This document shows positions 14,460-21,207 of a stretch of DNA of 21,207 nt, piece by piece. Within the stretch, counting starts at the first letter, position 1, and each line of letters begins with the position of its first letter. The DNA is taken from assembly GCA_964519385.1 (NCBI GenBank), contig CAZFLR010000029.1, positions 1 through 21,207 on the forward strand, given 5' to 3'. The notes beneath the pieces were generated by a model, which was not told the origin of the DNA, ran no database searches, and worked only from the letters and a program-made list of their open reading frames with translations. This stretch comes from SVFI01 sp964519385. GTDB taxonomy: Bacteria > Bacillota > Clostridia > Lachnospirales > Lachnospiraceae. Both the position numbers and the translations under genes were made by a program.

Positions 14460-14786
14460 TTGATAGGTGAACGTCTTTACGATTTACGAAAAGACAAAGG
14501 CTTGTCACAGGATGAGCTGGGTGAATTACTAAACATCAACAAACATTCGATTTCCGCATATGAACGCGGGCGGTCAGAGCCGCCGGATCAGATAAAAATT
14601 CTTTTTGCAAAGTTTTTTGATGTTTCCATAGATTATCTGCTCGGTCTTACCGATAATCCCAATCCGTATACAAATGATTTTCATCTTATCAAACTGCCTA
14701 AAAATTTTCCTGCCTGCGAGGAGGAAGAATTAAAAAAGTATATTGCATACCTGACCTTCAAGCATAAAAGAAATCCTGAAAGATAA
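14460..14786 (+). CDS. XRE-family transcriptional regulator
   Basis: A 108-residue regulator with an N-terminal Cro/CI helix-turn-helix: IGERLYDLRKDKGLSQDELG, LLNINKHSISAYERG and FFDVSIDYLLGL (residues 2-68), then a short tail (EEELKKYIAYLTFKHKR) that may dimerise. The start is TTG with AGGTGAT about 5 nt upstream. It is transcribed alone between maf and a strong terminator, so its target is not indicated by context beyond possible self-control through the upstream repeats. Confidence 0.9.
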   Translation: MIGERLYDLRKDKGLSQDELGELLNINKHSISAYERGRSEPPDQIKILFAKFFDVSIDYLLGLTDNPNPYTNDFHLIKLPKNFPACEEEELKKYIAYLTFKHKRNPER

Positions 14787-14799
14787 TATATATAACAAA

Positions 14800-14837
14800 G
14801 GAGAATACCGTAAAATTCGGTATCCTCCTCTTTTTTT
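14800..14837 (+). terminator. Intrinsic terminator of the XRE gene
   Basis: An 11-bp stem with one mismatch (14800-14810 with 14818-14828), a 7-nt loop, then CTTTTTTT-like T run 14831-14837. Confidence 0.88.
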
Positions 14838-14870
14838 GAAATTCACACACTTTTCCAGTTCTCTGTAAGG

Positions 14871-14918
14871 TGAAATCCCGAGACTTCCTCGGGCATTTCG
14901 GGTATACATCCTTATACC
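14871..14918 (-). other. Two adjacent hairpins downstream of the second aldo/keto reductase
   Basis: CCCGAG/CTCGGG (14877-14882 with 14888-14893), extended by GAAAT/ATTTC with one bulged base, and GGTATA/TATACC (14901-14906 with 14913-14918). No strong T tract follows on either strand, so they could be a weak terminator of the minus-strand gene or a structured 3' end. Confidence 0.45.
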
Positions 14919-14939
14919 TGTAGATGCTCATAACCATTC

Positions 14940-15827
14940 CTACCAGTTTTTCTTTTCTTTGTTACAATCGTGTTGTTTCTTTCTCTCTTCCACCATTTTC
15001 GCAAACCACTCCACCATGGCCGGGTCCGTGTGCGAGAAGAAAGCACTCCGGTTTTTATCAAGAAGGGCTATCTTTTCCATATCCTCCGTCGTCAGTTCAA
15101 AATCAAACACACTGAAGTTTTCCACCATTCTTTCATAGTGCACGGACTTTGGAATCACTACAATTCCCCTCTGCAAATGCCATCTTATAATTACCTGCGC
15201 AGCCGTTTTTCCATATTTCTTTCCTATCTCGGTCAAAACCGGGTCGGTAAACATATTGTCACGACCTTCACCAAACGGAGCCCACGCTTCCATCTGTATA
15301 CCATATTTATCATGCCACTTTTGGGATTCTGCCTGCTGATGATACGGGTGTATTTCAACCTGATTTACCATTGGCTGAATCCGGGCAAATGTTGCAATAT
15401 CAATCATTCTGTCAGGATAGAAGTTAGAAATACCGATAGCTCTGATTTTTCCCGCCTCGTAATACTCTTCCAATGCTCTCCACGCGCCATAGTAGTCCGA
15501 AAACGGCTGATGAAGCAACAACAAATCAAGGTACTCCACCTGTAATTTTCTCATGGACTCCTCTATGGATGCCTTACAGTTTTCGTATCCGTAATGCTCT
15601 ATCCACACCTTTGTTGTAAGAAAAATCTCCTCACGTGCAATTCCGCTCTTTTTTATGGCAGAGCCGACTTCTTCCTCATTAAAATACGACTGTGCAGTGT
15701 CAATCAGACGATACCCGGCTTTTAACGCATCCAGCACACAGCGTTCGCATTCTTCCTTTGTCACCTGATATACTCCGTAGCCAAGCTGTGGCATTTTCAC
15801 ACCGTTACTTAAAATTTTATACTCCAT
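14940..15827 (-). CDS. Aldo/keto reductase, 2,5-diketogluconate-reductase-like (AKR5-type)
   Basis: A 295-residue NADPH-dependent barrel reductase. Motifs are GVKMPQLGYGVYQV, GYRLIDTAQSYFNEEEVG, LTTKVWIEHYG, LDLLLLHQPF, GISNFYPDRM and IVVIPKSVHYERMVEN. The catalytic tetrad is D43, Y48, K73 and H106. ATG 15827 has a perfect AAGGAGG upstream; the frame continues to 15902 through the promoter and is rejected. It is transcribed from a MerR-type promoter shared with the divergent regulator at 15935, so it is probably induced by a reactive aldehyde or related electrophile. The precise substrate is unknown. Confidence 0.92.
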   Translation of the reverse strand: MEYKILSNGVKMPQLGYGVYQVTKEECERCVLDALKAGYRLIDTAQSYFNEEEVGSAIKKSGIAREEIFLTTKVWIEHYGYENCKASIEESMRKLQVEYLDLLLLHQPFSDYYGAWRALEEYYEAGKIRAIGISNFYPDRMIDIATFARIQPMVNQVEIHPYHQQAESQKWHDKYGIQMEAWAPFGEGRDNMFTDPVLTEIGKKYGKTAAQVIIRWHLQRGIVVIPKSVHYERMVENFSVFDFELTTEDMEKIALLDKNRSAFFSHTDPAMVEWFAKMVEERKKQHDCNKEKKNW

Positions 15828-15871
15828 CTGTAAACCTCCTTGAAACTGTTTTATATCCGTGTTACACTTCC

Positions 15872-15902
15872 ATTGTAGCAATCGGTAGTTACTACCGGTC
15901 AA
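15872..15902 (-). promoter_or_regulatory. MerR-type promoter with 19-bp spacer and a perfect 15-bp dyad
   Basis: Minus strand: TTGACC (15897-15902) and TACAAT (15872-15877) with a 19-bp spacer, too long for normal polymerase contact. The spacer and -35 edge carry the perfect dyad CGGTAGT-T-ACTACCG (15883-15897). This is the classic layout in which a MerR activator untwists DNA to align the two boxes. Confidence 0.88.
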
Positions 15903-15934
15903 GCGTGTTTTTCATTTTATTCCAGGAGGTCTTT

Positions 15935-16333
15935 ATGTTCACAATGAAAGAAGCCTGCAGGCAGACACAGTTGTCATACGAAACATTAAAATTCTATTGT
16001 AATCAGGGGCTAGTTCCTAATGTAAAACGTGATAAAAATAATCGCCGTATTTTTGATGAACGCGATATTGCCTGGATTAACAGCTTAAACTGTCTCAAAA
16101 ACTGTGGCATGAGCATATCGGAAATGAAGGAATATATTGAGCTTTGTCTTGCCGGCGAAGCCAGCATCCCTGATCGAAAAGTCATTCTGGATTCCAAACG
16201 CAGTTCCCTGATAAACCGACTTAAGCAAATACAGGACTGTATTGATTACATCGATTGGAAACAGGGGTTCTATGATGACGTTCTGTCCGGCAAAACCAAA
16301 TATTACAGTAACCTTATCGCTACGGATGAGTAA
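15935..16333 (+). CDS. MerR-family regulator (AdhR/YyaN-like), divergent from the aldo/keto reductase
   Basis: A 132-residue regulator: an N-terminal winged helix-turn-helix (MFTMKEACRQTQLSYETLKF, RRIFDERDIAWINSLNCLKN, GMSISEMKEYIELC), then a long dimerisation helix (SSLINRLKQIQDCIDYIDWK) and a short end. Cysteines are present (C8, C17, C49, C52, C65 and one in the helix), but no metal-binding Cys pair typical of MerR/ZntR is obvious; the layout fits aldehyde/electrophile-responsive members such as AdhR. AGGAGGT precedes ATG 15935; a longer frame from 15692 runs antisense through the reductase and is rejected. It should act at the dyad 38-52 bp upstream. Its 3' end overlaps the convergent gene remnant by 14 bp. 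Confidence 0.92.
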   Translation: MFTMKEACRQTQLSYETLKFYCNQGLVPNVKRDKNNRRIFDERDIAWINSLNCLKNCGMSISEMKEYIELCLAGEASIPDRKVILDSKRSSLINRLKQIQDCIDYIDWKQGFYDDVLSGKTKYYSNLIATDE

Positions 16334-17294
16334 TACCTGCTCTTTTTAATGCCTTCTCCGCTCTGTGGTACGGAAGTGTGCAGGACATGAGCTGTCTGTC
16401 GAAATTTCTATACTCCTGAGCCACATCCATCAATCTCCTTCTGATTTCTGCAATTAGTTTCTCATCGCTAACTCTTTCTCTCTCCTCAAGCTCTTCCAGA
16501 AGTCTTACCATTTCCGGAACCGCTGCATCACCCATTTCTTCCAAAGCCCGGACATCCACCGTCTTCAGACTTCCTTCCAGATACATATCCACATTATATT
16601 TCGCGATAAGACTATCCACGTTCGGAAGTGCAAGAGCTGCAAACATTATAACCGCCACAGCAAATGAAACTGCCACAGCATTCAGTTTCTTATAAAATTG
16701 TTTTATCACTGCCACCACAAAAAGTATGGCAAGAGCTATCATAAACCAGCTCGAATACAGTCTTTTCCGGGTAAGCCCATAGGAATTGATGTAAAGGAGC
16801 ATCTTGGACATGGCTGTTGCAATCAATATCAGTGTACACGCTGCATAGATGATAACGACCGCACCTTTTACCTTAACTGCCATCTGTTTTTCCATATCCA
16901 TAAAGAGCTGTACCAGCACTATGATTATCATATTGATAAACGATACAATACAGAGCTGAAAAAAACCTTCTCTGGCATAGTCAGCATAGCTGATTCCGCT
17001 CGGAAGTCTGCCTGAAAATGCCGACACATAATACTTCCACTGTGATATGAAAAACACCAAATACACCAACAGCACAGGAAGAACTGCTGCGATTGTGGTT
17101 ACAACATGAGCCTTTTGTATACCTTTCATCTTCGACATACATTCTTCCTCTGTCATCTCTCTGACTGCCCTGTCACCCGATGCCACAAAGCGACGGTAAA
17201 TTCCATCCTGCTGCATAAGCTGCTCGTGTGTACCGCTCTGGGCAATCTTACCTCTGTCAAATAATACGCTCCAAGATTTATATAATAATCTCAT
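16320..17294 (-). pseudogene. Chimeric remnant: end of an ABC-transporter ATPase joined to the C-terminal half of a DUF4173 membrane protein
   Basis: The open frame encodes 324 residues of two unrelated parts. Residues about 9-45 (DRGKIAQSGTHEQLMQQDG, then IYRRFVASG) are the last segment of an exporter-type ABC ATPase; no Walker A, signature or Walker B motif remains. From about residue 53 the sequence is the second half of a DUF4173 protein: YYVSAFSGRLPSGISYADYA, REGFFQLCIVSFIN, five or so transmembrane helices, and LIAKYNVDMYLEGSLKTVDV. Full DUF4173 proteins are about twice as long with more N-terminal helices, which are missing here. AGAGGAAG lies 5-6 nt before an internal ATG at 17138 (MSKMKG), so a 272-residue truncated membrane protein might still be made. 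Best read as a deletion or recombination scar. Confidence 0.75.
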
Positions 17295-17445
17295 ATTTCG
17301 GCTCTACAAGAGAATATTTTTCTTCTTTTCCATGCCTGTTTTTTGAGATTATAAATCCAGACTCCAATTCGTCTCGACCATAAAACAAGTGAAGATTGTT
17401 CCGAAAATTATTTACTATTTCTTCACAAACATCATCACATCTCAC
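17278..17445 (-). pseudogene. Internal fragment of a GGDEF-domain protein
   Basis: A 55-residue open frame beginning at a GTG that overlaps the stop of the upstream gene. It reads CDDVCEEIVNNFRNNLHLFY, then DELESGFIISKNRHGKEEKY. This resembles the stretch after the GGDDF signature in a subgroup of GGDEF proteins that carry a GYI...NRQG insertion. The signature itself and the end of the domain are absent, and the frame stops at TAA 17278-17280, just inside the ABC/DUF4173 remnant. Not expected to be functional. Confidence 0.5.
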
Positions 17446-18023
17446 TTTTTTCTTCCCAAATATCTACATACTTTCGATTTATATTGCAGGTACTCATTTC
17501 CAAATGCTTCTATCAAAAAATCCTCCTCTACATTGACTATCTGCAAATGAAAAAGCAATACTGCAATAACTGTTGCAAAGCACAAATACCAATTAAAGTA
17601 TATAAACAAAATACCAACATACATAAGGTCAAAACCTAAAAACGCAGGATTACGACTAATAGAATATATACCTGTCATAACAAGATTCGTTTTATCCTCC
17701 CTCTGTACCCCTGCTCTCCAGTTATCTTTCATCTGTAACACCGAGATAATAAATGCTGCAACCCCCATTGCAGTTATTACAATCCCAACGATTTTTAATG
17801 ATACACAAACATTCTTTTTGCAGGATACTATGCTAATAAGTTGAATGAAAGGTAAAACGCACGTAATTATCTTGAGTGCTATTTCTATAAACTTTACAAA
17901 TCCTACTTTTCCTTTTCCAAGTTGGTCTGTGTGTATTCCTTTTTTTCTTTGACTTATCATCTTTACAAAGTAACAGATATAAAATACTGCCATCAGTGTA
18001 ATTATAATCATTTTTGTTGTCAT
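17442..18023 (-). CDS. Isoprenylcysteine carboxyl methyltransferase-like membrane protein
   Basis: A 193-residue membrane protein with about five hydrophobic helices. The C-terminal part has the ICMT/PEMT-type pattern (LVMTGIYSISRNPAFLGFD, then HLQIVNVEEDFLIEAFGNEY and YKSKVCRYLG), which forms the SAM-binding end of these integral methyltransferases. Bacteria lack prenylated CaaX proteins, so the true substrate (lipid or small molecule) is unknown. GGAGGAA seven nt before ATG 18023 fixes the start. The stop overlaps the GGDEF remnant, so the recombination scar begins exactly at its 3' end; the protein itself looks complete. Confidence 0.85.
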   Translation of the reverse strand: MTTKMIIITLMAVFYICYFVKMISQRKKGIHTDQLGKGKVGFVKFIEIALKIITCVLPFIQLISIVSCKKNVCVSLKIVGIVITAMGVAAFIISVLQMKDNWRAGVQREDKTNLVMTGIYSISRNPAFLGFDLMYVGILFIYFNWYLCFATVIAVLLFHLQIVNVEEDFLIEAFGNEYLQYKSKVCRYLGRKK

Positions 18024-18066
18024 CTTGTTCCTCCAAGCAAAAATTTAATTCTAACAACAACTAATT

Positions 18067-18927
18067 TTACACTTTTCTAATTGGATGCCGAATAACCGTT
18101 TTCCATTTTTCCGGTGCAACCTTTCTTGCATCTGTTAAACCTTCCAGTTTTTCAATAAAAGCCCTGTAAAATTGTTTTTCCTGCTCTATGTACCTAGCAG
18201 CATTTTCTCCACGTTGGCTTATTGGCATAAGAGGATTTTCCAAGTCATACAGTATCTCTCTTGCTGCCTGTAATGCAGATGCTATTGAACCACCAAATAC
18301 ATCCGTGTAATCTGCCACACCATTATGTCTGTTCTCTACCTGATGTATAAAAACTTGTGAAAGGTAATCCATTCTCTCACCTTCTTTGTACCCGGTTTCT
18401 TCAGCAGCTTCCATAAATGCCTTCCTTACTTCCTCCGGGGCATTTGGTGCAAATCGTGAAAAATCTATTACTGTTTTTGCTTCATCTTTATTCTGCTCTG
18501 TATATGTACTAAAGAAATCAACCAGTGCCTGACAATCCTTAGCCTGATTATCAATTCCAGCTTCCTGATATACCTGTATCATCTTTTCCATTATGGCAGC
18601 CCAGTCAAATCTCTTGTTCAAAAATGCCTCCACTCCGGAAAGACTGCCACAATATCCAATACTGCTTGCATTTCCTCCATATACTTCCAACTGCTGATGA
18701 GAGCCAAAGGTTCCACCATAACTGAATGCCGTTTCTGCCCCCTGGGACATCCATGCTTTGTGGAATTCCTGATAATCCACAAACTCTGCAAATCCCGGAT
18801 TTTCTGTTGTTTCATTAGGTGTCAGTTTTCCATCTTCTGTCTTGGTAAAACCCGCACAGTATTTTACGCTCTTATTCGTCTGATAAGAGGTATAATATCT
18901 AGCATTTACACTACTGCTTACCTGCAT
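18067..18927 (-). CDS. Hypothetical protein, 286 residues
   Basis: Not recognised. It begins MQVSSSVNARYYTSYQTNKS and has no signal peptide, transmembrane helix or familiar catalytic motif. The middle is rich in Gly, Ser and Tyr (FSYGGTFGSHQQLEVYGG) and the second half is helical and acidic (APEEVRKAFMEAAEETGYKE, SIASALQAAREILYDLENPL). AAGGAG places the start at ATG 18927; a frame open to 18972 has no such site. A hairpin stands just before the ribosome-binding site. The next gene, the ICMT-like methyltransferase, follows after 43 bp and may be co-transcribed. The N-terminal style recalls multi-copy Lachnospiraceae proteins of unknown role, but this is only an impression. Confidence 0.85.
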   Translation of the reverse strand: MQVSSSVNARYYTSYQTNKSVKYCAGFTKTEDGKLTPNETTENPGFAEFVDYQEFHKAWMSQGAETAFSYGGTFGSHQQLEVYGGNASSIGYCGSLSGVEAFLNKRFDWAAIMEKMIQVYQEAGIDNQAKDCQALVDFFSTYTEQNKDEAKTVIDFSRFAPNAPEEVRKAFMEAAEETGYKEGERMDYLSQVFIHQVENRHNGVADYTDVFGGSIASALQAAREILYDLENPLMPISQRGENAARYIEQEKQFYRAFIEKLEGLTDARKVAPEKWKTVIRHPIRKV

Positions 18928-18941
18928 ATTTTCTCCTTTCC

Positions 18942-18967
18942 GCAGTCCTTCTGTCAGTCGGGACTGC
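18942..18967 (-). promoter_or_regulatory. Leader hairpin next to the ribosome-binding site of the 286-residue gene
   Basis: Perfect 7-bp stem GCAGTCC/GGACTGC with a 12-nt loop, ending 4 nt before AAGGAG. A second weaker stem (CCACT/AGTGG) lies just upstream. They may influence translation. No known riboswitch consensus was recognised. Confidence 0.4.
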
Positions 18968-19025
18968 ACCACTCTCCGAAAGGACCAAGTGGTATATTTT
19001 ATTTATCATTAAAAGCTTTCTGCTT

Positions 19026-19673
19026 CTATGAACATAACGTTGTTAATAACGAAGAATATCTTTCAGACTTAAGTTGAATATCCTCTTCTGTTACACCATA
19101 ATAAATGTATAATTCCCTCGCTATTTTTTTCAGCTGATTCATGGTCTTTTTATTTCCACTATACGATATTCCTAAACTATCCCACATATAGTCTACTTCC
19201 ATCTCCAGACATCCATTTCCTATTCTGATTTCATATATATGTAAATCCATAGGCATTTTACTCTCAGGGATTTCAGCAATTCTTTCACTACGCATCTGTA
19301 ATTGCTGCTGGAACTCCCTGACTGAATCCTCATTCCAGACAGCTGGTTTTACAATATCTTTCATATCTTCTAGCAGTTCAGGTTTATGTTTTAATATCAG
19401 GCTTTCTTTTAAGTATTTCCTCTGTTCGATATACTTCTTTTCTTCCACCGAAACTTCCGTTACCGTAAATCTCTCATTTGCATAAGAAACTACTTCATTC
19501 AGTGTGTGTCCACCTGCGCGAATCCTTTTCTCCATCCTCTTACGTTTACATTTATAAAAATAATTTCTAACACAGTCTTTCAGTGGTTTCCTTCCTGTCC
19601 TCCCTGCAATAAATATGCTGGTTGGTCCATCTGCTCCTCCTATGATAGAAACCGATTTTGTTCCTTTCCTCAT
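19026..19673 (-). CDS. Hypothetical protein with an N-terminal SIIGGADGPTSIF motif
   Basis: About 215 residues. Near the N-terminus is VSIIGGADGPTSIFIAGR, which copies the conserved GGADGPT loop of Na+-translocating decarboxylase beta subunits (OadB/GcdB/MmdB). The rest is unlike those 11-helix membrane proteins: a basic stretch (KCKRKRMEKR), then a soluble charged alpha-helical region (TLNEVVSYANERFTVTEVSV, EEKKYIEQRKYLKESLILKH) and a short C-terminal domain. It is therefore not a decarboxylase. ATG 19673 is preferred over ATG 19679 because GGAGA lies 6 nt before the former and abuts the latter. Overlap with a tiny upstream ORF suggests translational coupling. Function unknown. Confidence 0.85.
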   Translation of the reverse strand: MRKGTKSVSIIGGADGPTSIFIAGRTGRKPLKDCVRNYFYKCKRKRMEKRIRAGGHTLNEVVSYANERFTVTEVSVEEKKYIEQRKYLKESLILKHKPELLEDMKDIVKPAVWNEDSVREFQQQLQMRSERIAEIPESKMPMDLHIYEIRIGNGCLEMEVDYMWDSLGISYSGNKKTMNQLKKIARELYIYYGVTEEDIQLKSERYSSLLTTLCS

Positions 19674-19735
19674 ATCCATTCTCCATTCAACAAAATGAAA
19701 ATAGCGTTACGCTCCCACAGGTACTGCTCATCCAT
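19670..19735 (-). CDS. Candidate 21-residue leader peptide upstream of the GGADGPT gene
   Basis: ATG 19735 opens a frame (MDEQYLWERNAIFILL...) whose TGA overlaps the ATG at 19673 in an ATGA arrangement. It lies within an inverted repeat (ATAGCGTTA 19701-19709, TAACGCTAT 19743-19751). No good ribosome-binding site precedes it. A leader peptide, the tail of a lost gene, or chance are all possible. Confidence 0.3.
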   Translation of the reverse strand: MDEQYLWERNAIFILLNGEWI

Positions 19736-19820
19736 GAAATCATAACGCTATCCTTAGCTTACTATTTATATCGGCAATTTCAGAACGATAAAATACTACT
19801 TTACCTGAAATTCCCTTTCC

Positions 19821-20090
19821 TCACACAACATATAGACCATTTTCCCCGGAATACATTACATCCATCCGAATATCCGGAATGTTATCCCAACCTTTATCTG
19901 CTACGACATCCATCAGTCCCTGCACATAGTCGTAAGCTGCTCCTTTAAACTCAGGTGCAATGGAGTTGTCTTTACTAATCCCTTCCTTGATTAGCTCCCA
20001 TGCATCTTTTCCATTTACAAATACTAGCTCCATCTTGTAAAAGCATGCATCATAATATGCACAGATAACCAGAGGTATTGACATGTTCAT
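19821..20090 (-). CDS. Hypothetical protein, about 89 residues
   Basis: Not recognised. A small, mostly soluble protein (MNMSIPLVICAYYDACFYKM, then LVFVNGKDAWELIKEGISKD and GLMDVVADKGWDNIPDIRMD). Alternative starts are ATG 20084 and TTG 20093; the ribosome-binding site is weak (AGAGA). It may be a short effector, an immunity-like protein, or the remainder of a longer gene. Codon pattern and position suggest it is real. Confidence 0.6.
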   Translation of the reverse strand: MNMSIPLVICAYYDACFYKMELVFVNGKDAWELIKEGISKDNSIAPEFKGAAYDYVQGLMDVVADKGWDNIPDIRMDVMYSGENGLYVV

Positions 20091-20179
20091 CAAATATCTC
20101 TGGTTACTCTTTTCAATATCTTTACAATTATCTAAAAACTACAAGATTGTTCTACCGAAATAGTTGTTATATACTTTTC

Positions 20180-20911
20180 TTATTCAGATACCTGCCATTT
20201 CTCCCCTGTCCAATACAAATATTGTGTTTTTTCATAATTATTCCCCGATATGGCAACTGCATTTGTACATAATTTCTCTATATACATGATAAGCTCATCT
20301 TCCGGAGTCATCGAAATAACCGTCATATCTCCTATCATTGCCGTTTTTTCATACAAAGAATAGAATTGAGAATTAATCCCCCCATCCAAAATTGTTATTT
20401 CTTCTATAATCTCCACTTCATTAGCATCTGCATTCACACTCAAAATGTGAATATCTGAACTTCCATAGTTACTGGTTGATTCCGTAAACTGTATTACAAT
20501 TGAATCCTTATCTGTATAGCGCAATTTATCTGTTCTCACAGTAATAAAATCCTCGCGCCATCCTGTTACACCTTGAAATTCTGAAACAACAGTTTTACCA
20601 TCATCTAACATTACTCCCAGTATATTTCTATACTCATCCCCCTCATTAATGGTTCCCACAATGGCATAATCGGTAATGCCGTTTCCATCCACATCTATAG
20701 AATCACTTTCCCAATGTACTTTCATATTTTCACATTCATCCAATAGTCTGCTTGTATCAATACTATTCCCACTTTCTACACCCTGTTCCTCTACTACCTC
20801 CGGTTCAGCTTCCTCAAAATAAGAATTTGGTATTTCTTCTAGCTGCTTTTGACACCCCGATAAGGTTAAAGTCAACGTTCCAATCAAAATAACAGTATAA
20901 ATTTTTCTCAT
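20180..20911 (-). CDS. Secreted lipoprotein of unknown function
   Basis: A 243-residue protein with a type II signal peptide: MRK, a hydrophobic core (IYTVILIGTLTLT) and the lipobox LSGC with the lipidated cysteine at residue 20. An acidic, flexible linker follows (EEAEPEVVEEQGVES). The mature part has DVDGNGITDYAIVG (near 73-86), an EF-hand/FG-GAP-like calcium-binding pattern, and strands consistent with a beta-rich, VCBS/FG-GAP-type fold. AAGGAGA precedes ATG 20911. Anchored on the outer face of the membrane; ligand unknown. Confidence 0.88.
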   Translation of the reverse strand: MRKIYTVILIGTLTLTLSGCQKQLEEIPNSYFEEAEPEVVEEQGVESGNSIDTSRLLDECENMKVHWESDSIDVDGNGITDYAIVGTINEGDEYRNILGVMLDDGKTVVSEFQGVTGWREDFITVRTDKLRYTDKDSIVIQFTESTSNYGSSDIHILSVNADANEVEIIEEITILDGGINSQFYSLYEKTAMIGDMTVISMTPEDELIMYIEKLCTNAVAISGNNYEKTQYLYWTGEKWQVSE

Positions 20912-21051
20912 AGCTGGTCTCCTTTAATTTTTCTTTTCTTAATATTTTAATACTCTAAAAAACTTCACTATTTCTGCCAAATTACCGATACTTTATGTCA
21001 AAAAAATTGTATTCCCCATCATTCTTACACAGCTCCTTTCCTCTCTTATTT

Positions 21052-21207
21052 TTAGTCTAACTTTTGGAGTTCCATTTTCCCAATATTTTCTTCTGTAAAT
21101 GATAAATATGGAATCTCAAGTTCTTCGACATTACCTTCATTTGCATTTAGCCATACATGACATTTGCAACACTGCTAGGTGATGCAAGGGAATGATTCAT
21201 AAGTGAA
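21052..21207 (-). pseudogene. C-terminal gene fragment with an in-frame amber stop, running off the right edge
   Basis: On the minus strand a coding-like stretch (CHVWLNANEGNVEEL, then YLSFTEENIGKMELQKLD) ends at TAA 21052-21054. In the same frame a TAG at 21175-21177 interrupts it, with further open sequence up to the window edge (FTYESFPCIT). No ribosome-binding site or start is near. Probably a broken gene end, though the true frame upstream of the window is unseen. From 20912 to 21051 only leader-like AT-rich sequence is visible. Confidence 0.4.

Noticed and set aside
14873..14920. Known metabolite riboswitch in the hairpin pair
   Set aside because: No conserved core of a riboswitch class that I know is present and it lies at a 3' end.
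18930..19020. c-di-GMP riboswitch upstream of the 286-residue gene
   Set aside because: The GEMM core sequence and tetraloop receptor are not present; only simple hairpins remain.
19026..19679. Oxaloacetate decarboxylase beta subunit
   Set aside because: Only the GGADGPT segment matches; the many transmembrane helices and the rest of the family sequence are missing.

Overview
The window looks like the chromosome of an anaerobic, low-to-moderate GC Firmicute, most likely a member of the Lachnospiraceae. Grounds for this are a pyruvate formate-lyase (PFL) locus, a clostridial 2[4Fe-4S] ferredoxin, the gdpP-rplI-dnaB and rpsF-ssb-rpsR operons with strong AGGAGG ribosome-binding sites, and small DUF951 and DUF3169 genes. 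The assignment is an inference from gene content. No tRNA, rRNA, CRISPR array, IS element or phage gene was seen.

Left part (1-2920, + strand). PFL appears as separate proteins. The window opens inside the catalytic chain, just before the Cys-Cys active site, and that chain stops before the glycyl-radical domain. A 67-residue Cys-containing protein follows; it resembles the beginning of a glycyl-radical domain but lacks the radical loop. Next comes a free-standing 81-residue glycyl-radical domain, then a terminator. A decayed ORF region and a second terminator separate this from the PFL-activating enzyme (pflA) and a separately promoted ferredoxin. This split PFL is the most unusual feature of the window.

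Housekeeping part (2990-14340, mostly - strand). In transcription order there is a three-gene operon: diguanylate cyclase with a sugar-binding-protein-like sensor, sirtuin, DUF951. Then come rpsF-ssb-rpsR, an XRE regulator with a six-helix DUF3169 membrane protein, a YghZ-like aldo/keto reductase, and gdpP-rplI-dnaB. A maf gene is divergent from the cyclase. Both cyclic dinucleotides are represented: GdpP should degrade c-di-AMP and the cyclase should make c-di-GMP.

Right part (14340-21207). This is accessory sequence: an XRE regulator, and a divergent MerR/aldo-keto reductase pair around a 19-bp-spacer promoter with a perfect dyad, the classic MerR architecture. Then follows a scar where fragments of a GGDEF protein, an ABC-transporter ATPase and a DUF4173 membrane protein lie head to tail. 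After that come an isoprenylcysteine-methyltransferase-like membrane protein, three unrecognised genes (one starting with a GGADGPT motif known from Na+-pumping decarboxylase beta subunits), a lipoprotein, and a broken ORF at the edge. Base composition becomes more AT-rich towards the right end.

All identifications come from reading motifs and remembered family sequences; no search was run.
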